Source of the DNA: an uncultured Christensenellaceae bacterium
Lineage (GTDB): Bacteria; Bacillota; Clostridia; Christensenellales; Borkfalkiaceae
Direction: 5' to 3'
DNA length: 14,109 bases
Assembly (NCBI GenBank): GCA_910587365.1
Contig: CAJUKJ010000009.1
Coordinates: 1 to 14,109 of the forward strand
In this document: positions 5,766-14,109 of the stretch, piece after piece
Position numbering within the stretch: position 1 is the stretch's first letter
How the letters are laid out: each line of letters begins with the position of its first letter
The notes under the pieces: model-generated
Seen by the model: only the letters and a program-made list of their open reading frames with translations
Database searches by the model: none
Told to the model about the DNA's origin: nothing
Translations under genes and position numbers: made by a program

Positions 5766-6908
5766 TTATTTATTCCATAAAGTGAAATTAACTTCTTCCA
5801 GAACATAGTTCAGCGTACCAAGCCCGAAGCTTAAAGGAACGCTCATTTTAAGCATCGTCGCCCTTGACGTGTTGTTGTCGGCGTTTTCCACTGCCGCGTA
5901 CCATACCGTCTGTGCAGAACCGCTAAGCGGACCGCCCGTATAGGCAACGCTTAACGCATTGTACTTTACGCCCGCGTCTTCGACGTCGTTGCCGTCGGCG
6001 TCCTTGGTTACGGGTACGTAAAGCTCCTTTTTTTCGAGCGCGGCGGAAATACTCTTTCTTTCCTCGGCTCCAAGCGTATTAATGCCTGAATAAGCGGTAT
6101 ATGTGGATATACCTCCCGCCGCAGGCGAGAACAGGTTAATAGAGTGAGCGGAGGTAGTTGAAAATTTCATACCGCGAAGCGCGACATACAGCGAGCTGTT
6201 ATCGAACAGCGACGTTTTAAGCTTATTCAGACCGCCGTAAACCTTGGTTTCGGGCTGTTTGCCCGCCTCGGTCGTGACGCTTGTAATCTCAACGCAGTTT
6301 TTGTTGTAGAAGTTTTCGTATGTTACGTCTACGCGTTTATAAGCCTTATCAAGGCTGTCCGCCTTGTTTTCGGCGGGGGACGTTGTCTTTAATACCTGTT
6401 TGCTGTAAACGGGTTGCAAATTGTCCTTAGCCGAGCGGAAGTAGCACAACGTTTCCACGCTGTCGTCGAACCAGTCGCTCGAAGCCCCGCCTTTTAAAGT
6501 ATATTTTACCGATATCGTCAAAACCGTCTTGTAGCAGTAAACGGTTTCGGGCTTCGCGCTTCTGTAATTGGAAGGAATATTTTCCGCGTTCCAGTCGTAT
6601 TGCGTTGCGTAGAACTCGGTTACGAAATTTCCGTCTTTATACTCTACCGAATAAGATGTGTTGGAAGAGTTTGTCCCATCGAAGGTAACGGAGTACTGTA
6701 TTTCTTCTTTGGTATATTCGGGGTGTTCGTCGGACAATATGAAGGATTGCTGGATGCCGCCGAAAGTCGTATCTGAGTACCAGTTTGAATTAATAACCGT
6801 CAAATTTCTGGCGTTGCCGGAGCAACCCGCACAGCCGGAACAACCCGCAAGCGTGACCGTCATTCCCGCCGCAAGCGCGGCAGCCGTTATTTTAATAAGC
6901 TTTTTCAT
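5766..6908 (-). CDS. Lipoprotein of unknown function
   Basis: A 380-residue secreted lipoprotein. It has a basic N-terminus (MKKLIK), a hydrophobic core (ITAAALAAGMTVTL) and a clear lipobox LAGC with Cys23 as the lipidated residue. The lipobox is followed by a small repeat (AGCSGC then AGCSGN) with extra Cys26 and Cys29. The mature part is rich in Ser, Thr, Tyr and Asn and appears beta-rich, as in extracellular substrate-binding or adhesion domains, but I recognise no family. C-terminal features include VWYAAVEN and a final LEEVNFTLWNK. No enzyme motif is seen. It would sit on the outer face of the membrane. The ATG at 6908 has no Shine-Dalgarno sequence; a strong promoter ends 10 nt before it, so its mRNA is probably leaderless or nearly so. 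It is divergent from addB and ends at the 23-bp palindromic terminator. Confidence 0.85.
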   Translation of the reverse strand: MKKLIKITAAALAAGMTVTLAGCSGCAGCSGNARNLTVINSNWYSDTTFGGIQQSFILSDEHPEYTKEEIQYSVTFDGTNSSNTSYSVEYKDGNFVTEFYATQYDWNAENIPSNYRSAKPETVYCYKTVLTISVKYTLKGGASSDWFDDSVETLCYFRSAKDNLQPVYSKQVLKTTSPAENKADSLDKAYKRVDVTYENFYNKNCVEITSVTTEAGKQPETKVYGGLNKLKTSLFDNSSLYVALRGMKFSTTSAHSINLFSPAAGGISTYTAYSGINTLGAEERKSISAALEKKELYVPVTKDADGNDVEDAGVKYNALSVAYTGGPLSGSAQTVWYAAVENADNNTSRATMLKMSVPLSFGLGTLNYVLEEVNFTLWNK

Positions 6909-6918
6909 AACGGAAATA

Positions 6919-6947
6919 ATTATAACACATAAATTTTTAATTGTAAA
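6919..6947 (-). promoter_or_regulatory. Strong minus-strand promoter abutting the lipoprotein start
   Basis: Minus strand: TTTACA (6947-6942), a 17-bp spacer, TATAAT (6924-6919), 11 of 12 consensus positions. Only 10 nt separate the -10 from the ATG at 6908, so transcription would begin about 3-4 nt before it. Confidence 0.8.
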
Positions 6948-6968
6948 AACTTTTGTGCCATAAATTCT

Positions 6969-6997
6969 TTAAAAATTGCGCTATGATGTGATATAAT
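6969..6997 (+). promoter_or_regulatory. Extended -10 promoter for leaderless addB
   Basis: TTAAAA (6969-6974), a 17-bp spacer and TATAAT (6992-6997) preceded by TGA, giving an extended -10 (TGnTATAAT). Six nucleotides separate the -10 from the ATG at 7004, so the expected start of transcription falls on or next to the A of that ATG. Confidence 0.72.
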
Positions 6998-7003
6998 GGG
7001 CTT

Positions 7004-10000
7004 ATGATTAAAACAGTAATTTGTCCCGCGCTTTCGTCGGCACTTGAAAAGCTTAAAAAAATAATTGCCGAAAACGAAAAGACGGGCAAAAAAACAATTA
7101 TCTTTTGCGAGGACAGGCTTACACTCGCCGCAGAGCGCACGGTATGCTCGGCTGTGGGCGGAAGCTTTTTCGTGTCCGTTTATACGTTCGCCCGATTTCT
7201 TGCCTGCGAGAGGGGGGGTAGAAGCGGCGTTCTTTCAAGCCAGGGTTCGGCAATGGCTATAAGGAAAATTATCGAGGAGAATAAGGATAAGCTTAAACTT
7301 TTCGGCAAATTTTCGGCGGCAGCGGCGGCAGGGGCGGTTTACGATACAATCGCACTTTTGTACTCTTCAAGGATATCCGCAGACGACGTCGCCCGCGCAA
7401 GCGCGGAGGGGTTGCTTGAAAGTAAGCTTCACGATATTTCGGTAATCTATTCCGCATATGAAAAGTACCTCAAAGAAAGCGGCAAAACCGACCGTAACGC
7501 ATACCTCGGCGAGCTTCCCGAGGTAATATTAAGCAGCGAAAAAATTTCCGCAAGCGACGTTATTTTTCTCGGCTTTCAGTCGTTTACACGCTCGTCGCTG
7601 GAATGTGTGCGCGCCTCTTTCGGCGCGGCGCGCTCGGTATACGGTCTGTTTATAGGCGGGGCGGAGGATATTTACGTCAACGAGGCTGCCGCCCAATTCG
7701 AGGGGGCTGCCGAGGGCTTTGGCGGAGCAGTCCACGAAAGCGTTCCAAGCGGACTTATCCCGGAAGCGGAAAGGTTAAGGAAAAGCCTTTTCGACCCCGA
7801 AAGCTTTTTGTCCCGCTCCCCGCAAAAGTGCAAAAATATTTATATATACGAGGCGGCGGACGAGGAAGAGGAACTTGAATTTATTGCCGCAAGAATAAAA
7901 AGCCACGTTATAGACGACGGGGAAAGCTATGCTAAAATTTCGGTTATGCTGCCCGACGTAGGCGCGTCGGAACGCGCTTTACGCCGCGTCTTTTCGCAGT
8001 ACCGCATACCGTATTACGCCGACAGACGGCACCGCCTTTCCGACCATCCCTTATGCTCGTTTATTACCGACTATTTAAGCTGTGCGGTTTCGGGCTGTTC
8101 GTTCAAGGACAGCGACGGTGTAATTTCCTCGCCGATGTTCCCCGCGTCGAACGACGATAAGGATATATACCGCAACTACGCGCTGCGCCTTGCCTGTTTC
8201 CGCGGAGGGATTAAAAGAGAACCGAAAAAGGAAATTCTCGACGGAATGAAGTTCGACTTCGACGCCGTGCAAAGGGTTAGGGAAACATTTTTAAAGGGAC
8301 TTAAATTTATTCCTTCAAAGGGCATTGCCCGCGACATATGCGGGGGTCTGCGTCATATTTTGGCGGAGTTTGGCGTTAAAGAAAAGCTTGACGGTCTTGC
8401 CGAAGCGTTCAAGGACAGCTATCCCGTAGCATCGGGTTTCAGCGGCAGGGTATACGAGGCTGTTTTATCGGTGCTTGCCGAAGCCGAAGAGATAGCAGGC
8501 GGGGAATATATACGTTTAAACGAATTTATAAAGATACTTAAAAGCGGTTTCGGCGCGCTTGAAATTTCGCTTATCCCACCCAAGGCGGACGCTGTGTTCG
8601 TAGGCGATATCGCGGCAACCGCTAACACGGGAAGCAACGTGGTGTTTGCCGCACGGCTTACGGGCGACGTTCCCGCGTCAAGCTCGGATACGGCTCTTTT
8701 GACCGACAGGGAAATTTCCGCCCTTGAAAAGGTCAACGTCGGAATTTCCCCAAAAATAAGGCAGGTAAATATGCGGCGTAGGGAGCTTACCGCCCTAAAT
8801 ATCTGCGCTTTCAGAAAGTGTCTGTATCTGACTTATCCCGTAAGGCTCGGCGGCGAGGAAGCAGGACCCGGCGAAATTATATCTTATGCGCGGGCGGCGT
8901 TCTGTACGGAAGAAGGGGCGTTGACTCCGCTTACGTTCAAAAGGCTTGAAAAGAACCGCAGTGCGCTGTCCTACTATTGCAGTGAAAAGCTTCCCGCGCT
9001 TAAACGGCTTAATTGCTCTTCGCACCCGCAGGTAATCGCAACCATTTCCGAGGTGCTTAAAAAAAGCGGCTTTGAAAGGGAAGCGGGCGAAGCTTTGCAA
9101 ATACCGCAAGTAAAAAAAGTTTCGGACGGCAGGGGGCTTTTCGTCACGTTCAACTCCATTTCGCCCACCGCGCTCGAAACGTACTTTTCCTGTCCTTACC
9201 GTAACTTTATGCAGCAGGGTTTGAAATTGCAGGAGAGGGAAGAGGGAACGATGCGCCCCGTGGATACGGGCAACTTTATTCACGCCGTGCTTCAAAGCCT
9301 TGCGCCGGAAATGGGCTTGTTTAAGGATGAAACCGCCGTCCGCGTCCGCGCGGAAGAACTTGCAAACGAGCTATTAAGCACGCCCGCATATTCCTCGTTA
9401 AAGGATTCAAAGAGCGGGGAATACACCGCAGGCGAGCTTATAAAGGAAGCGGGTGCCGTTTCCGTTGGCGCATACGAACAGCTTGCCAATTCAAAATTCG
9501 ACGTGGAAAAGACGGAAACCAAGTGCGAAATCGCGCTTGACGGCGGCATTAAAATAAACGGTAGAATAGACCGCGTCGACGGCTGCAGCGATATGGTAAG
9601 AATTATCGACTACAAGACGGGGTCGGTGGACGCTTCGGCAACGAAGTATTATATGGGGCTTAAACTTCAATTGCCCTTATACCTGCTTGCGGCGTCCGAA
9701 GGCAGGCGCGCCGCGGCGGCGTATTATTTCCCCGCTTCGGTTGAATACAAAAGCAAAGCGGACGGGGTGTTCCGTTTACAGGGCTTTATGGACGGAAGCG
9801 ACGACGTGGTTACGGTATCCGACACCACGCTCGAACCGAAGAAAAAAAGCGCGTACTTCGACGCGTATCTTTCGGGCAAAAAGATTGACAGCGCGATGGA
9901 CACACAGACCTTCAACGACTTTATAAAGTATTCCTCACTCGTTGCAAGAAGGGGTGCGCGCGAAATGCTTGAAGGCAATATCGAGCCGTCGCCCGTTACC

Positions 10001-10135
10001 GACGCGTGCAAATACTGTAAGATGGGCGGAAGTTGCGGCTTCTCGGTAGGGGCGGACGGAGAGGAACGTTCGCACGCTACGGTCAAGTGCGCCGAAATTG
10101 CGGGCATTGTCCGCAAGGAAAGGGGTGACGAATGA
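7004..10135 (+). CDS. addB: AddB, helicase-nuclease subunit with iron-sulfur nuclease domain
   Basis: The 1043-residue AddB subunit of the AddAB (RecBCD-like) complex, which resects double-strand breaks and loads RecA. The C-terminal PD-(D/E)xK nuclease is complete: His760 (GNFIHAVLQ), Asp856 (NGRIDRVD), Asp869 and Lys871 (IIDYKTG). Four cysteines in the known AddB iron-sulfur arrangement flank it: Cys730 (YFSCPYRNF) and Cys1002-x2-Cys1005-x5-Cys1011 (CKYCKMGGSC). The N-terminal region aligns with AddB, but the place of the usual Walker A (GRAGSGKT) reads CPALSSAL, so this subunit probably does not bind ATP there. A stop codon 15 nt upstream in frame excludes a longer start. There is no Shine-Dalgarno sequence; the mRNA is probably leaderless. 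It is the first gene of addB-addA, overlapping addA by ATGA. It is divergent from the lipoprotein gene. Confidence 0.95.
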   Translation: MIKTVICPALSSALEKLKKIIAENEKTGKKTIIFCEDRLTLAAERTVCSAVGGSFFVSVYTFARFLACERGGRSGVLSSQGSAMAIRKIIEENKDKLKLFGKFSAAAAAGAVYDTIALLYSSRISADDVARASAEGLLESKLHDISVIYSAYEKYLKESGKTDRNAYLGELPEVILSSEKISASDVIFLGFQSFTRSSLECVRASFGAARSVYGLFIGGAEDIYVNEAAAQFEGAAEGFGGAVHESVPSGLIPEAERLRKSLFDPESFLSRSPQKCKNIYIYEAADEEEELEFIAARIKSHVIDDGESYAKISVMLPDVGASERALRRVFSQYRIPYYADRRHRLSDHPLCSFITDYLSCAVSGCSFKDSDGVISSPMFPASNDDKDIYRNYALRLACFRGGIKREPKKEILDGMKFDFDAVQRVRETFLKGLKFIPSKGIARDICGGLRHILAEFGVKEKLDGLAEAFKDSYPVASGFSGRVYEAVLSVLAEAEEIAGGEYIRLNEFIKILKSGFGALEISLIPPKADAVFVGDIAATANTGSNVVFAARLTGDVPASSSDTALLTDREISALEKVNVGISPKIRQVNMRRRELTALNICAFRKCLYLTYPVRLGGEEAGPGEIISYARAAFCTEEGALTPLTFKRLEKNRSALSYYCSEKLPALKRLNCSSHPQVIATISEVLKKSGFEREAGEALQIPQVKKVSDGRGLFVTFNSISPTALETYFSCPYRNFMQQGLKLQEREEGTMRPVDTGNFIHAVLQSLAPEMGLFKDETAVRVRAEELANELLSTPAYSSLKDSKSGEYTAGELIKEAGAVSVGAYEQLANSKFDVEKTETKCEIALDGGIKINGRIDRVDGCSDMVRIIDYKTGSVDASATKYYMGLKLQLPLYLLAASEGRRAAAAYYFPASVEYKSKADGVFRLQGFMDGSDDVVTVSDTTLEPKKKSAYFDAYLSGKKIDSAMDTQTFNDFIKYSSLVARRGAREMLEGNIEPSPVTDACKYCKMGGSCGFSVGADGEERSHATVKCAEIAGIVRKERGDE
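10121..10135 (+). promoter_or_regulatory. addA ribosome binding site and ATGA overlap
   Basis: AGGGG (10121-10125) lies 6 nt before the addA ATG at 10132, within the last codons of addB. The addB stop TGA (10133-10135) overlaps the addA start as ATGA, which indicates translational coupling and equal output of the two subunits. Confidence 0.85.
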
Positions 10136-13100
10136 ATTTAACGCAGGAACAGCGCGCCGCGATAGACAGCGCGGGCAAAACGATAGTTTCCGCTTCGGCA
10201 GGCAGCGGCAAGACATTTGTAATGATACGCAAGCTGGTAGCCGCCATACGGGACGGGGTTGACCTTGACAACGTGCTTGCCGTCACTTTTACTAAAAAGG
10301 CGGCGGCGCAGATGAAGGACAAGCTGCGTTCGGCGATAATTGACGCGATGGACGCGGCTGACGCGGACGGCAAGGCGAAGCTTAAATTACAGCTTTCAAA
10401 GGTTTCGTCCGCAAGCATTTCCACTATACACTCCTTTTGCGCAAAGCTTTTAAGAACGTACTTTTACGCCGTGGGCATAGACGGCACGTTCGATATAATT
10501 TCCGCGGACGACGCATTTGCAAAGCAATTCAAAAACCGTGCCGTGGAAAATTTGTTCGAGCGGTACTATGCAGAGGATAACCCCTGCTTCAAAACGCTTT
10601 TAAGATGTTACAGAAAAAAGCGCGGGGACGGCTATCTTAAAAATCTGATACTTTCTTCCTATGAAAAGCTGAGGATAAACGCAGGATATATAGACCTTTT
10701 AAACGCCGTCGTCGGCGTTTATACCCAAGAGGGTTTCGACAGAATATGTAAGCAACTTGAAAATATAGCAAGCGAAAAATATCTTTTGCTGAAAAAAGCG
10801 GTGGACGATTTTGCGAAGGACTTTAAAGCACCCCGCCCGGAATACGGTAAAATACTCGAAGAAATGCGTTCGTCGCTGAATATTGCGGCGCGAACGGGTA
10901 TTTTCGACCCCCTGCCGCCGCTTACGCTTACGCGCAAACCTACGGACAGAACGGACGAAGATAAGGCTGCGGGCGAGGTTTTCAAAAAGTTCAAGGACGG
11001 GGTTTCCGCAAAGTATAAGGACGTGCGCGGGGATATCGGCGGCGAGGCGGACGAACGTGAATATTTCTTAAAAAGCGGCGAGGCGGCAATTGCTTTTGCG
11101 GAGGTGTTAAAGCATTTCGACGCGGAATATACCGCAATCAAGCGTGATGAAAACAAACTCGATTACAACGATTTAGAGCATTTAACCCTCGCATTGTTGC
11201 AGGACGAAACAATCCGCAACGAAATAAACGACAGGTACACCTGCGTGTTCGTTGACGAATATCAGGACGTCAATCCCGTACAGGAAGAAATAATTTCCCG
11301 CGTGGGCGGAAAAAACGTGTTCCTTGTCGGCGACGTAAAACAGGCTATTTACGGCTTCCGCGGCAGCAAGTCGCTGTTCTTTGCCGAAAAATACAACCGC
11401 TTTGAAGGCGGCGTGGGAAACGCGCTCCGTCTTTCAAACAACTTCCGTTCGTCAGACGGCGTACTCGGTTTTGTAAACCCGCTGTTTTCGGGGATAATGA
11501 CGGGCGCAAGCTGCGGCTTTGAATACTCCGGGGGAAGCGTAATGATAAGAGGCGGCGGCTACCCCGAGGGGTACGGTTCGTCGCAAATCCATATTTTCGG
11601 TAAGGACGAAGAGGAGAAAGCAGAGCCTGAAATTTATTCGGTAAAATCGGGCGGCAAAGCCGTCCGCCACAGCCGCGAGGGGCGCGCCGTGCTTGAAATC
11701 GTCAAGCGCGAGCTGAACGGCAAGCATTACGATTTAAAGACGGGTGCATATGTAGATACCCAGATGGGCGATATCTGTATCCTGACCAGAAAGCGCAATA
11801 AAAGTGCGGCGGGCATTGTCCGCGCGCTTACCGACGCGGGCTATCCCGTTTCGGGCGCGCAGGAGCCGAACGTTCTGTCACGTCCCGAGGTAAAGCAGGT
11901 TGTCGACATACTTTCGTATCTCGACAACGGGTTGCAGGACATTCCGCTTGCTTCCGCGCTTTTATCTCCGTTGGGCGGGCTTTCGTGCAGCGAGCTTGCC
12001 GCCGTGCGCATTGCCTCAAAGGGTTCGGGCAGAATTTCTTTCAGGGAATGTTGCAAAAAATATTCCGAAAGGATGAATGACGGCATTTCGGAAAAGCTTA
12101 ACCGCTTTTACGGTAAAACCCATAATTTGCGCACGCTTGCCGAGGTTTTAAGTGCGGCGGAGATGATAGATAAAATTCTCGAAGATACCGGGCTTGAAGC
12201 GGTGTTTTCTGCGGACGGCGGGGAAAAGCTTAAAAACGTAAGACGGCTTGCCGCCGAAGGGGAGGGAATAAGCGTTTCCGCGCTGCTTGCAAAATTAAAG
12301 GACGGCTACGAAATCCAGTCGCCGTCCGCCGCCTCGTCGGAGAGTATAAAAATTATGACTATGCACGCAAGCAAAGGGCTGGAATTTCCCGTCGTAATAA
12401 TTGCCGATATCTGCGCGACGTACAAGGGCAAGGAACAGAGCGAGCTTCCCTTTGACGGGGAGTACGGCTTTGCGCCCAAGTATTTCGACGGGGAGAATAT
12501 GCTTACGCACACAACAATTTTAAGGCGGCTTGCCGCGGAACGGGGCGGACGGGAAGAGCTTAAAAACGAGCTTAACCTCTTCTACGTTGCCTGCACTCGG
12601 GCAATGTGTAATCTGCACCTGATGGCGCAGGAGCAGACCGAATATAATCCTCTTGACGCGTCCGACGCTTCGGCTTATTCAAAGCTTTTCGATATGTCGG
12701 CGTATTCGCCTGAAATTATGCCCGAACTTGCGGACGAGCCGAAACAGCAAAGGGTTACAATTCTTCCCGAACCCGACGCGGAATTTGAAAAGAAGATAGA
12801 GGAGCGGTTTATGCGTGAATATGCGCGTGCGAACAGCGTAAATCTGCCCGTAAAGAGTTCGGCGTCGGCAATTTTAAGGCTATCCGCCGAGGACGCGCCG
12901 TTCAGAACTCACGAGCTGTTTTCGGGCGAGGGCGAAACGGGTACCGAGCGAGGCACGGCTTACCACAGGTTTTTGGAGCTGTGCGATTTTGCGATAAAGG
13001 ACAGGCAGGGAATATGCGCCGAGCTTGACAGCTTCGTCGTTAGCGGGCGCATATCCGCGGAGCAACGCAAGCTTTTGGATGAAGACGACCTTTCGGAAAT

Positions 13101-13434
13101 ACTGAATATGCCCGTATTTTCAAAGCTTGGCGGAGCGACGCTTTTCCGCGAGCAGGAGTTTTTGTGCAGGCTTCCGGCCGCCAGCATACTCGATACGGAC
13201 GCGGACGACGGGATTTTGGTGCAGGGTGCGATAGACCTCCTCGCGCAGACTGAGGACGGTTTTAAAATAATAGACTATAAATATTCGCACAAGACGGACG
13301 AGCAGCTTATACAAACTTATTCCCGCCAGCTCGCGCTGTACAAAAAGGCGGTTGCGCTTATAATGCACGTTGACGAGGGCAGTATAGACACGGCTATCGT
13401 AAACATTTTCAGTAAACGACAAATTCAGCTTTAA
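10132..13434 (+). CDS. addA: AddA, ATP-dependent helicase-nuclease subunit
   Basis: The 1100-residue AddA subunit: a UvrD-family 3'-5' helicase fused to a RecB-type nuclease. Motifs in order: Q motif (LTQEQRAAI), Walker A ASAGSGKT (residues 21-28, Lys27), motif Ia LAVTFTKKAA, TIHSFC, Walker B VDEYQD (Asp375, Glu376), motif III VGDVKQAIYGFRG, motif IV LRLSNNFRSS, motif V TMHASKGLEFPVV, motif VI FYVACTRA. The C-terminal nuclease has His945 (GTAYHRFLEL), Asp1035 (GAIDLL), Asp1048 and Lys1050 (IIDYKYSH), then QLALYKKAV. All catalytic residues are present. It is slightly shorter than the about 1200 residues usual in Bacilli. It acts in the cytoplasm with AddB, degrading and unwinding broken DNA ends until a Chi site. 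Translation is coupled to addB. Confidence 0.97.
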   Translation: MNLTQEQRAAIDSAGKTIVSASAGSGKTFVMIRKLVAAIRDGVDLDNVLAVTFTKKAAAQMKDKLRSAIIDAMDAADADGKAKLKLQLSKVSSASISTIHSFCAKLLRTYFYAVGIDGTFDIISADDAFAKQFKNRAVENLFERYYAEDNPCFKTLLRCYRKKRGDGYLKNLILSSYEKLRINAGYIDLLNAVVGVYTQEGFDRICKQLENIASEKYLLLKKAVDDFAKDFKAPRPEYGKILEEMRSSLNIAARTGIFDPLPPLTLTRKPTDRTDEDKAAGEVFKKFKDGVSAKYKDVRGDIGGEADEREYFLKSGEAAIAFAEVLKHFDAEYTAIKRDENKLDYNDLEHLTLALLQDETIRNEINDRYTCVFVDEYQDVNPVQEEIISRVGGKNVFLVGDVKQAIYGFRGSKSLFFAEKYNRFEGGVGNALRLSNNFRSSDGVLGFVNPLFSGIMTGASCGFEYSGGSVMIRGGGYPEGYGSSQIHIFGKDEEEKAEPEIYSVKSGGKAVRHSREGRAVLEIVKRELNGKHYDLKTGAYVDTQMGDICILTRKRNKSAAGIVRALTDAGYPVSGAQEPNVLSRPEVKQVVDILSYLDNGLQDIPLASALLSPLGGLSCSELAAVRIASKGSGRISFRECCKKYSERMNDGISEKLNRFYGKTHNLRTLAEVLSAAEMIDKILEDTGLEAVFSADGGEKLKNVRRLAAEGEGISVSALLAKLKDGYEIQSPSAASSESIKIMTMHASKGLEFPVVIIADICATYKGKEQSELPFDGEYGFAPKYFDGENMLTHTTILRRLAAERGGREELKNELNLFYVACTRAMCNLHLMAQEQTEYNPLDASDASAYSKLFDMSAYSPEIMPELADEPKQQRVTILPEPDAEFEKKIEERFMREYARANSVNLPVKSSASAILRLSAEDAPFRTHELFSGEGETGTERGTAYHRFLELCDFAIKDRQGICAELDSFVVSGRISAEQRKLLDEDDLSEILNMPVFSKLGGATLFREQEFLCRLPAASILDTDADDGILVQGAIDLLAQTEDGFKIIDYKYSHKTDEQLIQTYSRQLALYKKAVALIMHVDEGSIDTAIVNIFSKRQIQL

Positions 13435-13443
13435 TAAGTCAAA

Positions 13444-13476
13444 ATATCCGCTCTTTTGCAGTAAAAGAGTGGATAT
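13444..13476. promoter_or_regulatory. Inverted repeat overlapping the -10 of the membrane-protein gene
   Basis: ATATCCGCTCTTTT (13444-13457) and AAAAGAGTGGATAT (13463-13476) pair over 14 positions with one G-T pair and the 5-nt loop GCAGT. It begins 9 nt after the addA stop. There is no T-tract after it, so it is a poor terminator. Its right arm runs into the TATAAT at 13474-13479, the arrangement expected of an operator. It could be both a degenerate addA terminator and a control site. Confidence 0.6.
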
Positions 13477-13479
13477 AAT
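13474..13479 (+). promoter_or_regulatory. TATAAT -10 element immediately before the membrane-protein gene
   Basis: A perfect TATAAT ends 8 nt before the ATG at 13488 and 2 nt before the ATG at 13482. Normal start-site distance makes 13488 the likely first codon on a leaderless message. No good -35 is seen at 16-18 bp, so use of this promoter may need an activator, or the gene may be read through from addA. Confidence 0.5.
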
Positions 13480-13487
13480 CTATGCGT

Positions 13488-14096
13488 ATGTTTTCGCAGT
13501 TTATCAATAAAATTTATTCTTCTGTTTCTTCAATCCCCTTCGATACGCTTGTATGGATAATTTTAGGCTCGTTCGCCGGCGTGTTTATAATCTCGCTTTT
13601 GCTGTGCGTGTTTATTCCCGCGATAAGGGCGGCGTCGAAAAGACCCTTTCTTTGCCTTGCAAACGCCTATGCGGCGGTCGTTCTCGGTGCGTTTTTAACC
13701 TGCCACGAACTTCCGCAGTCGGTGCTTGCGGCCTGTCTTTTCTGGGTAGCGGGCTATCTTGCTTACGGCTTTCTTTGCATTATAACAAAACCGGCCGTGC
13801 GCGAACAGCCTATGGCGCAAATCGCGCTTTCGTCGCTTCCCGCAGCGCAATCCCCCAAGGAAGTAAAAATCAACGTGCCTGCGGCAAAAACCAGCGTGCG
13901 CCTCGAACACGCGATATCCGTTACCGATAAGCTTTTGCAAAAAAACCTCGGCAAAAGCGACAGGCAGGAGCTGGAAAAGCTTAAAAACACCCTTGCCGTT
14001 TTACAGATGAAGGGTACGCTTTCCCCCACGGAATCGGATATTTTAAACGATAATTTTAACGCGCTTTTAAAGCTTATGGCAAAGTATAATGTTTAA
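13488..14096 (+). CDS. Small three-helix membrane protein of unknown function
   Basis: A 202-residue protein from the ATG at 13488 (204 from an in-frame ATG two codons earlier). Three hydrophobic spans are seen: about residues 21-43 (LVWIILGSFAGVFIISLLLC), 55-73 and 76-99 (ACLFWVAGYLAYGFLCII). A soluble tail of about 100 residues follows, with a Pro/Ala linker and then helices rich in Lys, Glu and Leu (DKLLQKNLGKSDRQELEKLK and onward) that look like a small coiled coil. I recognise no family. The positive residues after the first span (IRAASKR) and their scarcity before it favour a cytoplasmic loop and tail after an even crossing pattern, but topology is uncertain. There is no Shine-Dalgarno sequence. 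It follows addA by 53 nt and may be transcribed with it or from its own TATAAT. It ends 13 nt before the window edge. Confidence 0.75.
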   Translation: MFSQFINKIYSSVSSIPFDTLVWIILGSFAGVFIISLLLCVFIPAIRAASKRPFLCLANAYAAVVLGAFLTCHELPQSVLAACLFWVAGYLAYGFLCIITKPAVREQPMAQIALSSLPAAQSPKEVKINVPAAKTSVRLEHAISVTDKLLQKNLGKSDRQELEKLKNTLAVLQMKGTLSPTESDILNDNFNALLKLMAKYNV

Positions 14097-14109
14097 ACGG
14101 CGTATATAC

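Noticed and set aside
7004..13434. Many open frames inside addB and addA on both strands
   Set aside because: They lie within two genes with complete, ordered catalytic motifs, lack their own ribosome sites and have Arg- or Ser-rich compositions typical of shadows.
13482..13487. ATG at 13482 as start of the membrane protein
   Set aside because: It begins only 2 nt after the TATAAT, so a transcript from that promoter could not contain it; 13488 fits. It stays possible if the gene is read through from addA.

Overview
The window looks like chromosome from a low-to-moderate GC Gram-positive bacterium, most likely an uncultured gut-type member of Clostridia. The signs are an AddAB recombination nuclease of the Bacillota type, several lipobox-bearing secreted proteins, a bacterial Ig-like (Big_2) lipoprotein remnant, and sigma-A promoters and hairpin terminators of clostridial style. 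Placement below class is not supported. No rRNA, tRNA, transposase, integrase or CRISPR array is visible.

Layout. Positions 1-436 hold no gene; they carry a 9-bp inverted repeat and three tandem 64-bp units that each fold into a hairpin, followed by a promoter. That promoter serves a divergent cyclophilin-like secreted protein (437-1363) with a strong terminator. A self-contained two-gene cassette follows (1405-3554): a perfect consensus promoter, a chloramphenicol-acetyltransferase-fold enzyme, 16 nt later a TIR-like (PF10137-type) protein with a long helical C-terminal region, then a terminator. This is the best candidate for an undescribed system, plausibly a NAD-degrading anti-phage effector with an unusual partner.

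Positions 3555-5150 hold an unrecognised protein on the minus strand, divergent from a Myb/SANT-like coiled-coil regulator on the plus strand. Next come a broken Big_2 lipoprotein gene (5206-5600, minus; frame changes plus a 17-bp duplication) and an intact lipoprotein of unknown role (5766-6908, minus). The plus strand then carries addB and addA, overlapping by ATGA, which together encode the two-subunit helicase-nuclease that processes double-strand breaks for RecA. Last is a small three-helix membrane protein (13488-14096).

Across the window, four starts (4481 minus, 6908 minus, 7004 plus, 13488 plus) lack a Shine-Dalgarno sequence and have a -10 element only 6-11 nt upstream, which suggests leaderless or nearly leaderless mRNAs, including addB. 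Other genes (for example 4548, 5600 minus, 10132) have ordinary ribosome binding sites. Family names were assigned by reading motifs by eye; no database search was possible.
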